Assembly: GCA_046704785.1 (NCBI GenBank) | Contig: JBJKRF010000028.1 | Span: 1-38,341 of the forward strand | From: JBJKRF01 sp046704785 | GTDB lineage: Bacteria; Chloroflexota; Anaerolineae; Anaerolineales; Villigracilaceae | Reading direction: 5' to 3' | DNA: 38,341 bases | Shown: positions 16,612-25,925 of the stretch, piece after piece | Position numbering within the stretch: position 1 is the first letter of the stretch | Layout of the letters: the number at the start of each line of letters is the position of its first letter | The notes under the pieces: generated by a model | Databases searched by the model: none | Told to the model about the DNA's origin: nothing | The model's input: the letters and a program-made list of their open reading frames with translations, nothing else | Made by a program: the position numbers and the translations under genes

Positions 16612-17292
16612 CTAAGGAGCTTGCACATGAACAGGAATAATGCATGGCGGCATGGCGTTTCCTTGATTATCGGTTGCCACCAACCGAATCTGGTAGTCGC
16701 CGGGGGTCAGTTCGCTCGTATCCCAGGCGCCCAGTTTCCCATCATGAACCGGTTGATTTCCGGCAGCAATCGTCGCCCACAAATCACTGCCTTGCGGCGC
16801 GACTTCGTACTTAAAATAACCGAAATCTGGAATATCCACCGTCCCAATCAAGTCGACACTTCCGCTAACATCCTGGCCGGTTTGCAGGGAAGTGATGATC
16901 AATTTACCCGGAACACAACCGGTCGTCCCGGCAGGAGCCTGGGCAGTACCGGGGGTAGCGGTCACGTCAGTAGACAGAAGAGGTTGGAGTGAAGGCAAGG
17001 GTGTCGTCAACAGATCGACAGTGGGCGTCATCAGAAACGTCTGCGCCGGCAGGAAGGGCACTACAAAGCTGACCAAACAGAACTGCGTTAATCCTAACAT
17101 AATCAGGATGGTCAAAAGCGCCCCGGAGACACGTACCCGTTGAAAAGCAAGTTCTTTTTCCAGGCCGTATACCGACTTCCGCCATTCGTTCCAGGAGATG
17201 AAGGTGGAACGAAAAGCAAAGACCGCCCCCAGCCCTAAAATAACATAAATCAAGATCTCATAACTGACAAGGAAACGAAATAACGCACTCAC
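16612..17292 (-). CDS. Two-helix membrane protein with extracellular Ig-like domain
   Basis: Unrecognised 226-residue protein. Two hydrophobic helices (about 10-28 and 57-80) flank a basic cytoplasmic loop (WNEWRKSVYGLEKELAFQRVRV). A Thr/Pro-rich spacer (TPTVDLLTTPLPSLQPLL) leads to an extracellular domain of ~100 residues whose pattern (CVPGKLIITSLQTGQDVSGS, WDTSELTPGDYQIRLVATD) looks like a bacterial Ig-like or carbohydrate-binding-like beta sandwich. The start is GTG at 17292 with GGTGAG upstream. It lies 24 bases after the nucleoside phosphorylase gene and eight bases before the GNAT gene, so it is probably co-transcribed with both, though no functional link is evident. Confidence 0.7.
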   Translation of the reverse strand: MSALFRFLVSYEILIYVILGLGAVFAFRSTFISWNEWRKSVYGLEKELAFQRVRVSGALLTILIMLGLTQFCLVSFVVPFLPAQTFLMTPTVDLLTTPLPSLQPLLSTDVTATPGTAQAPAGTTGCVPGKLIITSLQTGQDVSGSVDLIGTVDIPDFGYFKYEVAPQGSDLWATIAAGNQPVHDGKLGAWDTSELTPGDYQIRLVATDNQGNAMPPCIIPVHVQAP

Positions 17293-17316
17293 TGATAAAT
17301 CTCACCCGAAAAGTGT

Positions 17317-18204
17317 TTAAAGCGCACCCAGCACGCCGCGGATCAAGGCCTCGAGCTTGGGCGCCATCGATTTGCCGGCCTCCAGCACTTCTGCGTGGGA
17401 AGTCGGCGTATTTCCATCCAAGTTGGCTTTGTTACTGATTCCAGAAATGCCCAACACACGTAAGCCGCCGTGGCGGGCAACGATCACTTCTGGAACCGTG
17501 GACATCCCCACAGCGTCGGCGCCGGCAACTCGCAAGAAACGCAAATCAGCGGGGGTTTCGAAAGATGGGCCGCTCAAACCGGCATAAACGCCTTCGCGCA
17601 AAATCAGGTTGCGTTTTTGGGCTATCCGCCGGGCCACCTCCATCAAGGAACGATCATAGGCCTGACTCATATCTGGGAAGCGCGGCCCGAATGCATCCAG
17701 GTTTGGGCCAACCAGCGGATTCATGCCCACCATGCCTACCAGATTCAGATTGTCGGTAATGAGCATCAAGTCACCGGGCACAAATTCAGGATTGATCGCC
17801 CCGGCGGCGTTGGTAACGACCAGGACTTCCACACCCAAGCGCTGCATCACCCGCACCGGCAAGGTTACCTGCGCCATCGAATAGCCTTCATAGAAATGAA
17901 CGCGACCCTGCATGACAATAGCAGGTTGGTTCTCGAGCAAACCGACGACTAGCTTGCCGGCGTGTCCCCAAACGGTGGACTGCGGCCAATGCGGCAGGTC
18001 GGCATAGGAGATCACATCGGGTGCCTGGACCGAGTCGGCCAGGCCACCCAGGCCCGACCCCAGAATCAGCCCATATTTGGGCCGATAGTGTGTTTGTCGA
18101 CGCACTGCGGCTGTCACCTCATCGATTTGTTGTACATCAAAGAAAGGCTGATTGATCATAGTCACCATGTAGAATTGAGGATGGAAAGGATATTTCCTCT
18201 CCAT
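17317..18204 (-). CDS. Purine nucleoside phosphorylase
   Basis: Phosphorolysis of purine (deoxy)ribonucleosides to base and pentose-1-phosphate in purine salvage. Trimeric-type (PunA/DeoD2) motifs are present: GLILGSGLGGLAD (phosphate site), GRVHFYEGYSM, VTNAAGAINP, the GPSFETPAD segment, AVGMSTVPEVI and GISGISNKA. Start is uncertain: ATG 18204 is preferred because a GGGGA site and a TATAAT box lie just upstream; ATGs at 18168 and 18159 would give the more usual family N-terminus but lack ribosome sites. It heads a three-gene operon. Confidence 0.93.
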   Translation of the reverse strand: MERKYPFHPQFYMVTMINQPFFDVQQIDEVTAAVRRQTHYRPKYGLILGSGLGGLADSVQAPDVISYADLPHWPQSTVWGHAGKLVVGLLENQPAIVMQGRVHFYEGYSMAQVTLPVRVMQRLGVEVLVVTNAAGAINPEFVPGDLMLITDNLNLVGMVGMNPLVGPNLDAFGPRFPDMSQAYDRSLMEVARRIAQKRNLILREGVYAGLSGPSFETPADLRFLRVAGADAVGMSTVPEVIVARHGGLRVLGISGISNKANLDGNTPTSHAEVLEAGKSMAPKLEALIRGVLGAL

Positions 18205-18225
18205 TTCACATCCCCACAGCAAAAG

Positions 18226-18240
18226 CGAAGAAATTATACA
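18226..18240 (-). promoter_or_regulatory. -10 box of the purine nucleoside phosphorylase promoter
   Basis: A perfect TATAAT on the minus strand (18238-18233), placing transcription start near 18226, about 22 bases before ATG 18204. No good -35 is seen at 16-18 bases, so the evidence rests on the -10 box and its position. Confidence 0.45.
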
Positions 18241-18360
18241 CGATAACGTGGTTCTGGTTCTTTGGGATTTTTCGGCTCTTCGGGAATCAGCGTGATAGAG
18301 CGAGCGGAGATATGCATTAAACTACGACTTTGCAAACTTCCTGACCGATTCATAAAAACA

Positions 18361-18396
18361 TTGTAAATCAAAAACAGCTATGCTATCCTAGAGAAT
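18361..18396 (+). promoter_or_regulatory. Promoter of the HD-GYP/GGDEF operon, near-leaderless
   Basis: TTGTAA at 18361-18366, a 17-base spacer and TATCCT at 18384-18389 with a TG extension at 18381-18382. The predicted start (about 18396) is only three bases before ATG 18399, and no Shine-Dalgarno is present, so the message may be leaderless. A TTG codon lies directly before the ATG. Confidence 0.55.
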
Positions 18397-18398
18397 TG

Positions 18399-21300
18399 AT
18401 GGACACGGAAAACGGGCATTCACTGGCGCTTAATGGGGCGCTGCTTTTCATCATCCTTTCCGAAGGTATCCTGCTCGCCCCGCACCTGGAATCCAGCTTA
18501 TTAAGCTTCGTACCCAAGAGTTTAGGTACAGATATGGGGGTAGCTTTCTACGTCCTGGGAGTCGCTGCAATCATGAGCGTTCTGCTAAACTACACCCGTC
18601 GACAAAAAGCCTGGGTGCGTCTGGCAGATTCTATTGCGCTCGTAATTTTAGGACTACTTTACTATCGCGCTGGATTCATCGTCGAAGCGGGGGTTACACT
18701 GGCCTTGGCGATCGGATTTCTCAGCCTGATCCATTTCGAAAACGACAAGGTGGATTGGCTCACGGAGGTGATTCAGGTCACAAACCTGTTAATCGGTGTG
18801 CTCCTGATCGTTAGCCGTGATATATTCGTCAGCATTGGGCCCTATTCCCTGTTCCAGCCTGTAGAATTAACCTTTGCCGTGCTCTTTCTGCTCTCCGGGA
18901 TTACCAGTATTTTCATTGACCTGACCAAGTGGAAAGAACCGCACCGGCAGGCACAAGCGTTGGCGCTTCCCTGGCTATTGTGGGGTGTTATTTTTCTGGC
19001 GCCGCTGGAATTACCGGGCCTTCTAGTCAGTTGGAGCGTGGCATTCAGCCTATTGCTCAAAGATATTATCCCCTGGAATAAACTCATTTTAAGAGAAGGA
19101 ACCTACCTGGGAAGGCGATTCTTCGACCTGGTAGGGTTGGCCAACGGGGCCTTATTGATTCTATTGGTCTGGTTGATCCGTATTTTCCAAGCCAATATTC
19201 CGGCGAGCGATCCCGTGCTCACGCAGGTGCAGGAAATTCTCTTTGTGTTCTATATTGTTTTATTTCTATTCGGCAACTTGCTTTTGGCATACGTGCACCT
19301 CTCGATCAATGGGATCTTCTCCGGCTTGAACGGTGAGGGCGCCAACCCACCGGAAGAAAAAATTACCCCAGCCTCATGGCTCAAGCAAATAGTGCTGGAA
19401 CCCTATACTATCTCACGGAAAATCCTGCACGACCAATACCTGCAGCGCGCAGAATACGAGAAATTACTCGCCCGCCAACTCATCGTCGAGAAAAGGCGCA
19501 TGGCGCAACTGAATCTCCTGCATACGCTGAACACGGAACTCGAAAATGTGCTGGATCCGCCCGTCTCGGCGCAACTGACCGCCAACGCTATCAGTTCGGC
19601 ATTGCCGACGAGTCTCGTGGTCGTTCTGGACTACGAGGCAGACCGTGCGGAGATGGTAACTACTGCCTCAAGCGGTCCAAAGGCAGGGATCATTCCGCCC
19701 GGCTACCGTCAAAGTATCCACAAAGGCTTGGTCGGGCGCACAGCGCGTCTACGCAAAACACAGGTTGTTTCGGATACCCGCCTGGACACGGATTTCATCT
19801 CCTTTGATGGATTGAACTCCCTCTCCGAAGTGGTTGTGCCGATGCTTTACCAGAATCGTCTCATGGGAGAAATCGTCGTCGATTACCCGCATCCGCATGC
19901 CTTTGACGACAGCGATTTGCGCACACTGGAGACGGTGGCCCTGCAACTGGTTACGGCCTGGAATCGCAGCGAACACGATCAGCGCTTGACAAACCTGGTC
20001 GAAGCCGGCATCGCCCTTTCGACTACATTGGAAATCGAACCGGTAATCAAACAAATCGCTGAAGTCGCTCGTGAAACCCTGGATGCGCGTTTCGTCTTCG
20101 TAGCGCTTGCCGATAAGGGCGGCGGTTTTACACGTACTGCCTATGTTGGCTATGCGCCTACATTGTTAAGCATCCTGAATAGCGACCCTTCTGGCAACGT
20201 GCTGATCCAGACTGTTCTGGACAGCGCTTCGGCGTTTCGCCTGAGAGATGTGCGTAAGCGCTTTCGAGGTACACCCACTGGTAGTAACGACCTGCGCAGC
20301 CTACTCGCCGCGCCCATTCGCCTGCGACAATCGAGTATCGGCGCCATCCTTGCGTTCGGGAAACAGGGCAACGTCAATTTCTCGGAAAGCGACGAAGCGT
20401 TGGTCTCCCTACTGGCGACGCAGGCCGCCGCCTCCATCGAAACCTCCTGGCTCTACCAGGAACTTCGTTCTATGCTCAATACGGCAACTCAACTCTACCA
20501 GTTGAGCATTCACGTCATCCAGGCCGAGGAACTCACCAGCGCGGCGGCTGCCATCGCCGAGACGACTTATCAGGTCACCCGAGCGCAGGCAGCGGGGATT
20601 GTGCTCTTTACCCCGTCCAGCGAGGTGGAGGCCAGGGTGCAGATCGACTCAAGCGGCCTGCATCCGGGCGCTCAACATCCGATGAATCTGGTTCACCAGG
20701 CGATGGAGACGGGGCAAACGATCATCCTGTCTGGCGTGAGCGAGTCGGCGCGGGCCTGCATCCCGTTACAGACGCCCCGGCGTCAGTACGGCGCTTTGTG
20801 GGTGGAGATTTCTGAGAGCAACTGGAGCAACGCCCGCTTTACAGACAATTTCCTGACACTCGCCAACCAGGCGGCTATTGCACTGGAACGCAGCATCCTG
20901 CTGGTGGAAACGCGCCGCCAGGCCGACGAAATAGAGCGCGCGTACCGCGAGTTGGAAATTACCTATGACCGCACACTGGCCGCGCTCAGTTCCGCGTTGG
21001 ACGCACGCGACCGCGAAACCGAGGGACATAGCTTGCGCGTGGCGCGCGTGGCTTATTATCTCGGCATACGCATGGGCTTGTCGCAGGAGCAGGCGAAAAC
21101 GCTCGAACGTGGCGCCATCCTGCATGATATTGGTAAAATAGGCGTGAGCGATTCGATCTTATTGAAGCCGGGGGCACTCTCGACAGACGAATGGCTTATC
21201 ATGCGTCAGCATCCAGACATTGGCGCCCGCATTATCGAAGGAATCCCTTTTCTAAAGGATGCGCTGCCCGTGATCCGCTACCACCAGGAACGTTGGGATG

Positions 21301-21542
21301 GTAGTGGATATCCGATTGGATTGAAAGGAACGGATATTCCCTTCATGGCACGTATTTTTGCCGTTGTCGATGCTTTTGATGCGCTGACCACGGATCGCCC
21401 TTATCGCACGCGTGTCTCCTTCGACGAAGCTCTCTCCTACATACAAACACAAGCGGGGATTTTGTTTGACCCGGAGGTTGTAGACGCGTTCAACGAAATA
21501 GTGATCGAAGGCATGGTTGGGACGCTATTCAACATTACTTGA
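18399..21542 (+). CDS. Membrane multi-GAF HD-GYP cyclic-di-GMP phosphodiesterase
   Basis: A 1047-residue sensor enzyme expected to hydrolyse cyclic-di-GMP. About eight N-terminal membrane helices (to ~310) precede a helical linker and three GAF-type sensory domains (~370-530, 530-690, 695-840). A short helical segment then leads to the HD-GYP domain (~870-1030). The metal-binding doublet is in LHDIGKIGV (His909-Asp910) and the signature is in YHQERWDGSGYPIGLKG (GYP from about 970), with VVDAFDALTTDRPYR after it; the catalytic set looks intact. The stop overlaps the next gene's start (TGATG), pairing this enzyme with a cyclase. Confidence 0.93.
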   Translation: MDTENGHSLALNGALLFIILSEGILLAPHLESSLLSFVPKSLGTDMGVAFYVLGVAAIMSVLLNYTRRQKAWVRLADSIALVILGLLYYRAGFIVEAGVTLALAIGFLSLIHFENDKVDWLTEVIQVTNLLIGVLLIVSRDIFVSIGPYSLFQPVELTFAVLFLLSGITSIFIDLTKWKEPHRQAQALALPWLLWGVIFLAPLELPGLLVSWSVAFSLLLKDIIPWNKLILREGTYLGRRFFDLVGLANGALLILLVWLIRIFQANIPASDPVLTQVQEILFVFYIVLFLFGNLLLAYVHLSINGIFSGLNGEGANPPEEKITPASWLKQIVLEPYTISRKILHDQYLQRAEYEKLLARQLIVEKRRMAQLNLLHTLNTELENVLDPPVSAQLTANAISSALPTSLVVVLDYEADRAEMVTTASSGPKAGIIPPGYRQSIHKGLVGRTARLRKTQVVSDTRLDTDFISFDGLNSLSEVVVPMLYQNRLMGEIVVDYPHPHAFDDSDLRTLETVALQLVTAWNRSEHDQRLTNLVEAGIALSTTLEIEPVIKQIAEVARETLDARFVFVALADKGGGFTRTAYVGYAPTLLSILNSDPSGNVLIQTVLDSASAFRLRDVRKRFRGTPTGSNDLRSLLAAPIRLRQSSIGAILAFGKQGNVNFSESDEALVSLLATQAAASIETSWLYQELRSMLNTATQLYQLSIHVIQAEELTSAAAAIAETTYQVTRAQAAGIVLFTPSSEVEARVQIDSSGLHPGAQHPMNLVHQAMETGQTIILSGVSESARACIPLQTPRRQYGALWVEISESNWSNARFTDNFLTLANQAAIALERSILLVETRRQADEIERAYRELEITYDRTLAALSSALDARDRETEGHSLRVARVAYYLGIRMGLSQEQAKTLERGAILHDIGKIGVSDSILLKPGALSTDEWLIMRQHPDIGARIIEGIPFLKDALPVIRYHQERWDGSGYPIGLKGTDIPFMARIFAVVDAFDALTTDRPYRTRVSFDEALSYIQTQAGILFDPEVVDAFNEIVIEGMVGTLFNIT

Positions 21543-23107
21543 TGATATTTCATAAGCCCAATTTTCCCCGCAATGTATCCGACCAGGAAATTCGCTGGCT
21601 GGCGACACCGGCCGCCCTGGCTTCTTTCGTTCTATTCAGCGTACTGATTTATATCGGTATTCATAATATCCTTGCAGGGCAGCCTAACCCAACCCCACTG
21701 GTGCTGGGCATTGGCGGGATGGTTTATGCAACGTTGCTGTTTTACTTCATAATGCCGATTCCCTCTCGTGTGCAACGCTGGAAATGGGTCATTGCCATCA
21801 TCAACGCCGTCGCCATCGGGTACAGCCTGGGCCTGCTGGATGAGACGTACAACATCATTCCGCAGGTGATCCTGATCTTGATCGCGGCCATCATGGTCAT
21901 CGTTTGGGATCGGGTTGTCACCTATGCATTCATCTTCATGACCGACGGCCTGGCGCTGCTTCTTCGGCATGGCAGCAACTACGTTCTGACCGACGTTATC
22001 AACCGCTTGTCATTGATGGTCCTGGCCGTCATCATCACCGAAACGATCCACCGTTTCGTCACTACAAGCGGTTCGCGCATCAAACGTCTACAAATTTTGA
22101 ACGAGTTTGCCCGTGAGATCGGCGCTTCCCTCAACGTAGACGAAGTTATCAAGCTGGTCAGCGCCGCCATTCAGAACGCCATCGAAGCCGACACCTATTT
22201 CTTGGGGATTTACAACAACGAGAAGATCAACCTGCACCTGATCTACGATGAGGGCGAATTCTTTCCGGCGCAGGAGGCAGACTTGGGAGGCAGCCTGTCG
22301 GGTTGGGTCATCCGTCACAAAAGCTCGCTTTTCATCCCGGACCTGCGTAAAGCTGTGGAACTGGACGGGGTGGACGTTGTCCTGATCGGAAAACAAAAGA
22401 GCAACCTGTGCTGGATGGGAGTCCCCATGGTCAGCGGGCACGTCGTCGGGATGATCGTAGCCGCATCGTACACACCCAACCAGTTCGACCGCACCGACCT
22501 TGAACTGCTCGAAAACCTGGCGCAACAGGCAGCGCTCGCCCTGGATAACGCCGCCCACCACGCCGAGGTTGAACGGCGTTCCCACCTCGACAGCCTGACC
22601 AACGCCTTCAATCATGGGCACATCGTCCGCACCCTGCACGCCGAAGCAAAACGCTCCATCGAGAGCAATGCTCCCCTGAGTTTGATTATGCTCGACATCG
22701 ACTATTTCAAGCAGTATAACGACAACTATGGTCACCCCCTGGGCGACCAGATTCTAACCTTGCTGACCGAGTCGATTCACAAATACATCCACAGCACCGA
22801 TGCGATTGGGCGCTGGGGCGGCGAGGAGTTCGCCATCGTCCTGCCGGGCGCCAACGGTAGCCAGGCGGTCGTGGTGGCCCAGCGCATCCGGGACACGATG
22901 AACACCATCTCGCTGCGCGCCAAAGATGGCCAGACCGTGCCCGTGCCCACCGTCAGCCAGGGCATTGCCGTCTTTCCCGAAGAAACCAACGATGTCGACC
23001 GTCTGATCGACCTGGCAGACCAACGCCTTTATATCGCAAAGGAACGCGGTCGCAACCAGATCGAACCCAGCCTCGAGCACTGGGATCGCCTGAAAACCGA
23101 GGCATAA
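21542..23107 (+). CDS. Membrane GAF-GGDEF diguanylate cyclase
   Basis: A 521-residue protein predicted to make cyclic-di-GMP from two GTP. About six hydrophobic helices (20-165) are followed by a GAF domain (~190-335) and a GGDEF domain (~345-515). The active-site loop is GRWGGEEFAIVLPG (GGEEF at 426-430), with the upstream MLDIDYFKQYNDNYGH metal/guanine motif intact. The product-inhibition I-site, normally RxxD five residues before the loop, reads HSTD, so the arginine is replaced. Start is ATG 21542, overlapping the HD-GYP stop by one base. It converges with the threonine aldolase gene with 11 bases between. Confidence 0.94.
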   Translation: MIFHKPNFPRNVSDQEIRWLATPAALASFVLFSVLIYIGIHNILAGQPNPTPLVLGIGGMVYATLLFYFIMPIPSRVQRWKWVIAIINAVAIGYSLGLLDETYNIIPQVILILIAAIMVIVWDRVVTYAFIFMTDGLALLLRHGSNYVLTDVINRLSLMVLAVIITETIHRFVTTSGSRIKRLQILNEFAREIGASLNVDEVIKLVSAAIQNAIEADTYFLGIYNNEKINLHLIYDEGEFFPAQEADLGGSLSGWVIRHKSSLFIPDLRKAVELDGVDVVLIGKQKSNLCWMGVPMVSGHVVGMIVAASYTPNQFDRTDLELLENLAQQAALALDNAAHHAEVERRSHLDSLTNAFNHGHIVRTLHAEAKRSIESNAPLSLIMLDIDYFKQYNDNYGHPLGDQILTLLTESIHKYIHSTDAIGRWGGEEFAIVLPGANGSQAVVVAQRIRDTMNTISLRAKDGQTVPVPTVSQGIAVFPEETNDVDRLIDLADQRLYIAKERGRNQIEPSLEHWDRLKTEA

Positions 23108-23118
23108 ACTTTCCCCAT

Positions 23119-24156
23119 TCAGGCCAGCACTTCCTGAAAGGCCTGCAGCGTTTTCTCCACCGCCGCATCATCGATCCAGTAATGCGTCACCAGGCGGATG
23201 CGCCGCGGGCCGGTGCCATGCAGCAAAATGCCACGCCTTTGCATCTCGCTTTCGAGCTGCTCAACCGACAGGCTGACGTTTTCCCCCAGATTGAAGAAAA
23301 CCATATTGGTGGCCGGCGAACCCGCATCCAGCAAAACGCCGGGGAGTTCGCTCAACCCTTCGGCCAGATTCCGGGCCCGGGCGTGATCCTCGCCCAGGCG
23401 TTCAACCATCGTCTCCAAGGCCACGATCCCGGCTGCGGCCAGGATGCCAACCTGGCGCATGCCACCGCCCAGGTGCTTGCGGATGCGTCGCGCCCGCACG
23501 ATGAAATCCGTCGACCCGCACAACAGCGAGCCAACCGGCGCGCATAATCCCTTGGAGAGACAGAACGTGACCGAATCGACCGACCCCGTCAACGCCTGCA
23601 CGCCCACACCCTGCGCGGCAGCAGCGTTGAAGACCCGCGCACCGTCCATGTGGACAAGCAGGCCATGCGCATGTGCAAACGCCGCCAGGCGGCTCAGGTA
23701 CTCCGGCGACTGGTAGGTGCCGCCGCAACGATTGTGTGTATTCTCGATGCCGATCAAACGGGTCGGCGGCTGGTGAACATCGTCGGGGCGCAGGAGCGCC
23801 TCCAGCGCCTCAAGCGGCAATGAACCGTCCGGGTTTTCCGGCACCTGCCGTGAGTGGACACCGCCCAGGACCGAGATTCCGCCGCCTTCATACAACACGG
23901 TGTGCGAACGGGCGCCCAACAAGGCCTCGTCGCCGCGCCCACAATGGGTCAGGATGGCCAGCAGGTTACCCATCGTGCCCGACGGCACGAACAAAGCCGC
24001 CTGCTTGCCGAGCCTGGCAGCCGCCATTTCCTGCAGCCGGTTCATCGTCGGGTCGTCGCCGAAGACATCGTCGCCAACCGGCGCTGCCGCCATCGCTGCG
24101 CGCATCTCTGGCGTGGGCGGCGTAACGGTATCAGAGCGCAGATCGATTATGTTCAT
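23119..24156 (-). CDS. Low-specificity L-threonine aldolase (PLP enzyme)
   Basis: A cytoplasmic fold-type I PLP enzyme cleaving L-threonine or allo-threonine to glycine and acetaldehyde. The 345-residue protein starts with the family hallmark IDLRSDTVTPPTPEMR, has GDDVFGDDPTMNRLQE and LLVHMDGARVFNAA, and carries the PLP lysine in VTFCLSKGLCAPVGS. Start is ATG 24156, with AAGGAA eight bases upstream; a longer frame to 24177 has no ribosome site. It appears monocistronic, with a dispersed-type repeat about 80 bases behind its start. Confidence 0.93.
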   Translation of the reverse strand: MNIIDLRSDTVTPPTPEMRAAMAAAPVGDDVFGDDPTMNRLQEMAAARLGKQAALFVPSGTMGNLLAILTHCGRGDEALLGARSHTVLYEGGGISVLGGVHSRQVPENPDGSLPLEALEALLRPDDVHQPPTRLIGIENTHNRCGGTYQSPEYLSRLAAFAHAHGLLVHMDGARVFNAAAAQGVGVQALTGSVDSVTFCLSKGLCAPVGSLLCGSTDFIVRARRIRKHLGGGMRQVGILAAAGIVALETMVERLGEDHARARNLAEGLSELPGVLLDAGSPATNMVFFNLGENVSLSVEQLESEMQRRGILLHGTGPRRIRLVTHYWIDDAAVEKTLQAFQEVLA

Positions 24157-24234
24157 GAGGGGATTCCTTAAAACCAATGCGGAAATGAACCGTCAAAACG
24201 GTCTTGGCTCATGGATGAAACCTGTGCCAAGGAT

Positions 24235-24328
24235 GTCACGGCGGGAAGCCGCACTTTGGCGACGAAGCAATCTCCTTCATCAAAAGATGAGATTGCTTCA
24301 CTCGCGAAGAACGCTCGTTCGCAATGAC
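24235..24328 (-). repeat. Dispersed palindromic repeat of the CATTGCGA.../GAAGCAATCTC type
   Basis: GAAGCAATCTC at 24264-24274 and its exact complement at 24289-24299 form an 11-bp hairpin. The block ends in GCGAACGAGCG/GTCATTGC-type sequence (minus strand) at 24310-24328. This combination is familiar to me from short palindromic repeats scattered in the intergenic regions of many environmental bacteria. Only one copy lies in the window. The rest of the 24157-24354 gap shows nothing. Confidence 0.7.
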
Positions 24329-24354
24329 ATGCACACTTTCAATCGATGAAGCCA

Positions 24355-25299
24355 CTATCTTTCGCTTGATATGTGGTCGCCTGCCCTCAAACCCGCCAAG
24401 ACGGACTCCAATTCGTCCGGTAGCGGCGCTTCGAAGACCTGCGCCGTCTTTTTTCCCGGCAGGATGATCTTCAAACGATAAGCATGTAAAAAATGACGGC
24501 TGATTTCAAGGGACGGCTTACGATGCCCATAAACAGCATCGCCCACAATCGGGCAACCCAAGAAGGCGCAGTGCAGGCGAATCTGGTGGGTGCGCCCGGT
24601 GTGCGGATGAAACTCCAAGAAGGTGTGCTGCGGGAACGACTCCAGGGTGCGGTATTCGCTGACCGCTTCGCGGCCCTTCCCAAGCGGCACGACGGCCATC
24701 TTCTTGCGATCCTGCGGGTCGCGGCCAATCGGCGCTTCCACCCGTCCGGTCGGCGTGGGCGGCGCACCGTCCACCAACGCCAGGTAGGTCTTTTCCACCT
24801 GGCGCAGGCGGAATTGCTCCTGCAACCAGCGGTGGGCGCGTTCGTTCTTGGCCAGCACGATCAGGCCCGAGGTGTCTTTATCCAGGCGATGCACCACACC
24901 AGGACGCTCCTCGCCGCCGATTCCCTCGATGTCGGGATCGTGCCCCAGCACCGCATTGACCAGGGTTCCGCGCTCGTGGCCGGCAGCCGGATGCACCACC
25001 ATGCCCGCCGGCTTATTCACGACCAGCAGGTCGTCGTCCTCGAAGATCACATCCAGCGGAATGTCTTCCGCTACCAAGCCAGATGGCTGTGCAGGCGGCA
25101 CACGCACGCATACGTCCTCGCCGTCTTCCAACATCTGGCCGGATTTCCTGGCCGGCAGGCCGTCGATATCGACGAAACCGTCGAGGATCAATCCCTGGAT
25201 GCGCGAGCGCGAAAAGGCGGGCAGGCAATCTACCAGGAACTTGTCCAGCCGCTGCGGGGATTCGCGGTCGAAACGGAAAATCTCGACGCGGTCACTCAC
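24355..25299 (-). CDS. RluD-type 23S rRNA/large-subunit pseudouridine synthase
   Basis: Isomerises uridine to pseudouridine in RNA, most likely 23S rRNA. The 314-residue protein has an N-terminal S4 domain (QRLDKFLVDCLPAFSRSRIQ, ~15-65) and the RluA-family catalytic motif GVVHRLDKDTSGL, with the nucleophilic Asp at residue 140, then HTGRTHQIRLH. The exact site cannot be told, so RluD is a subfamily guess. It starts with GTG at 25299, overlapping the lspA stop by eight bases, with an AGAAGG site inside lspA; an in-frame ATG is not available nearby. It is co-transcribed with lspA. Confidence 0.92.
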   Translation of the reverse strand: MSDRVEIFRFDRESPQRLDKFLVDCLPAFSRSRIQGLILDGFVDIDGLPARKSGQMLEDGEDVCVRVPPAQPSGLVAEDIPLDVIFEDDDLLVVNKPAGMVVHPAAGHERGTLVNAVLGHDPDIEGIGGEERPGVVHRLDKDTSGLIVLAKNERAHRWLQEQFRLRQVEKTYLALVDGAPPTPTGRVEAPIGRDPQDRKKMAVVPLGKGREAVSEYRTLESFPQHTFLEFHPHTGRTHQIRLHCAFLGCPIVGDAVYGHRKPSLEISRHFLHAYRLKIILPGKKTAQVFEAPLPDELESVLAGLRAGDHISSER

Positions 25300-25870
25300 T
25301 CATACCTTCTCCGTTGCCTCCACCCGGCACCTCCGTCGACGCGCTGGAGGAAACCAACGCCTGACCAGACTCCCCCGTGTCCGTCTCTTTCTTCTCGTGA
25401 GCCTCTTTCCACCACAACCCCAGCAAAAGGATAACCACACCAATCGTGATGCTCGAATCGGCTACGTTGAAAACCGGGAAATTGCCCACCGAAATAAAAT
25501 CCGTCACCTGGCCGGCAAAGCGCAGCCGGTCGATCAGATTGCCCAGGGCCCCGGCCAATTGCATGCCCATCGCCAGGCGCAGCCACCAATCGACGGCTTC
25601 CACGCGCGGATAATAGTACAAAATCAGCCCAATGACTAACACGGCCAGCCCGGCAAACACCCAACTGTAGCCCTGGAAAGAACCAAAGGCTGCGCCGGTG
25701 TTGTACCAGTTGACGATGCGGGCGTAAGGCAACAGGCCTTCCATCCCGCGCGGAAGCCACTGTTGCCCAAGCGCCAGGTTATTGCGCACCAGCGCCTTGG
25801 TCCACTGGTCGAAGGCCACGATCACGCCTGCAATCAAAGCCAGGCCTACATAATCTCGAACGTATTTCAA
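25292..25870 (-). CDS. lspA: Lipoprotein signal peptidase (signal peptidase II)
   Basis: Membrane aspartyl protease that removes signal peptides from lipoproteins after Lgt acts. The 192-residue protein has four hydrophobic helices. The conserved blocks are DQWTKALV, NWYNTGAAFG, GALGNLIDRLRFAGQVTDFI and FPVFNVADSSI; the catalytic Asp pair should be Asp124 (VTDF) and Asp138 (VADS). A hydrophilic Ser/Gly/Glu-rich tail of about 35 residues extends beyond the usual family length. It starts with TTG at 25870, supported by GGAGG five bases upstream. rluD follows with overlap; alr is 55 bases upstream on the same strand. Confidence 0.95.
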   Translation of the reverse strand: MKYVRDYVGLALIAGVIVAFDQWTKALVRNNLALGQQWLPRGMEGLLPYARIVNWYNTGAAFGSFQGYSWVFAGLAVLVIGLILYYYPRVEAVDWWLRLAMGMQLAGALGNLIDRLRFAGQVTDFISVGNFPVFNVADSSITIGVVILLLGLWWKEAHEKKETDTGESGQALVSSSASTEVPGGGNGEGMSE

Positions 25871-25925
25871 AGTACCTCCAGATATTTGCCACAGGTGGGT
25901 TCTTTAAACAACTCGCGTTAACGAT

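Noticed and set aside
23402..24349. Several long plus-strand frames opposite threonine aldolase
   Set aside because: GC-rich antisense shadows with Arg/Pro/Ala-rich, low-plausibility products; the minus-strand gene has full family motifs.
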